Source: Methanomassiliicoccales archaeon (lineage in GTDB: Archaea > Thermoplasmatota > Thermoplasmata > Methanomassiliicoccales > Methanomethylophilaceae). From it: a stretch of DNA of 6,188 nt. This document shows positions 6,003 through 6,188 of the stretch, one piece after another. The stretch is from NCBI GenBank assembly GCA_900767505.1, contig CAAFZG010000145.1, positions 1 through 6,188 of the forward strand, written 5' to 3'. The notes under the pieces were generated by a model, which was not told the DNA's origin, did not search any database, and saw only the letters and a program-made list of their open reading frames with translations. Both the position numbers and the translations under genes were made by a program. Numbering within the stretch: the first letter of the stretch is position 1; the number at the start of each line of letters is the position of its first letter.

Positions 6003-6188
6003 GCGTTTCGCCCTCGAGAGGGCGAAGTCGGTCACCTTCTCGGCGTGACCGGTCACTTTGACGTTGTTCCACACCTGTTCGATGTTCCCGTCCTTTCCGA
6101 CGAGGAACGTCGTCCTGATGGTGCCGACGGTCTCCTTCCCGTAGGCCTTCTTGGGGCCCCAGGCCCCGACCTTCTCCATCAGTTCATG
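5994..6188 (-). CDS. bcp: Bcp-type thiol peroxiredoxin, C-terminal part
   Basis: C-terminal 64 residues of a thioredoxin-dependent peroxiredoxin of the BCP/PrxQ group, which reduces hydrogen peroxide and alkyl hydroperoxides in the cytoplasm. The gene runs off the right edge; the peroxidatic cysteine domain lies outside the window. The visible part contains the family sequence GAWGPKKAYGKE, the conserved arginine in GTIRTTFLV, the strand DGNIEQVWNNVKV and the C-terminal helix GHAEKVTDF. The frame is open through the window edge (HELMEKVG), so the methionine at 6179 is internal. The stop at 5994-5996 lies inside the last codons of etfA, giving a tail-to-tail overlap of nine bases. An antioxidant enzyme beside a flavoprotein cluster may be coincidental, since the two are on opposite strands. 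Confidence 0.88.
   Translation of the reverse strand, partial: HELMEKVGAWGPKKAYGKETVGTIRTTFLVGKDGNIEQVWNNVKVTGHAEKVTDFALSRAKRSE
6007..6026. terminator. Hairpin at the convergent etfA/bcp ends (possible bidirectional 3'-end element)
   Basis: Arms TTCGCCCTC (6007-6015) and GAGGGCGAA (6018-6026) are exact reverse complements with GA between them. It starts five bases after the etfA stop and lies in the final codons of the peroxiredoxin (ALSRAK). There is no T-tract on either side, so it is not a classical terminator. Its symmetric position suggests a 3'-end or mRNA-stabilising structure that could serve both transcripts. Calling it a terminator is tentative. Confidence 0.35.

Noticed and set aside
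6045..6056. 12-bp perfect palindrome GTGACCGGTCAC, with a further GGTCAC copy at 6030
   Set aside because: It lies in conserved peroxiredoxin codons (VKVTGHAEKVTD), where repeated Val-Thr codons produce it. It is not near any gene start that it could regulate.
4964..6061. A 365-codon plus-strand frame overlapping etfA
   Set aside because: Its Arg/Gly-rich, low-complexity translation matches no family, and it lies one frame off the clearly conserved EtfA.

Overview
The window is a compact archaeal gene block with almost no non-coding DNA. Six genes on the plus strand follow one another with gaps of at most six bases or overlaps of one to four bases, and a seventh, truncated gene enters from the right edge on the minus strand. 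Archaeal SRP54, the archaea-specific tRNA methyltransferase TrmY, archaeal-type (GGTGAT) ribosome binding sites and, above all, a fused phosphopantetheine adenylyltransferase/inosine-xanthosine triphosphatase point to the Thermoplasmata. As far as I recall, that fusion is known from this group. The moderately high GC by eye and the flavoprotein cluster would fit a Methanomassiliicoccales-like lineage, but that is inference. The first 19 bases are an exact match to the 3' end of the Illumina TruSeq read-1 adapter, so this is the untrimmed end of a contig and not genomic DNA.

Left half (20-2627), housekeeping block: the 3' part of srp54 (protein targeting), trmY (N1-methylation of pseudouridine 54 in tRNA), a 66-residue zinc-ribbon protein with a C-terminal membrane anchor, and the bifunctional CoaD/ITPase fusion (coenzyme A synthesis plus nucleotide-pool cleaning). 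The ATGA overlaps and one-base gap suggest tight translational coupling.

Right half (2634-6002), redox block: a GlcD/D-lactate-dehydrogenase-type FAD oxidoreductase followed by both subunits of an electron transfer flavoprotein, EtfB and EtfA. The set resembles bacterial electron-bifurcating lactate dehydrogenase/Etf complexes in gene content. EtfB and EtfA carry sequence features that, from memory, are closer to the bifurcating group than to mitochondrial-type Etf. EtfA starts with a short CX4CX2C cluster where some bifurcating EtfA proteins have a ferredoxin domain. The substrate and the electron acceptor cannot be read from the sequence. The block follows the housekeeping genes without a gap and could be in the same transcript.

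Right edge (5994-6188): the C-terminal part of a Bcp-type peroxiredoxin, converging on etfA with a nine-base overlap of the coding ends. A 20-base near-perfect hairpin sits directly after the etfA stop, and a stronger 24-base inverted repeat lies inside etfB. There is no gene-free stretch above 300 bases, and I saw no RNA gene, CRISPR array, insertion sequence or convincing archaeal promoter.
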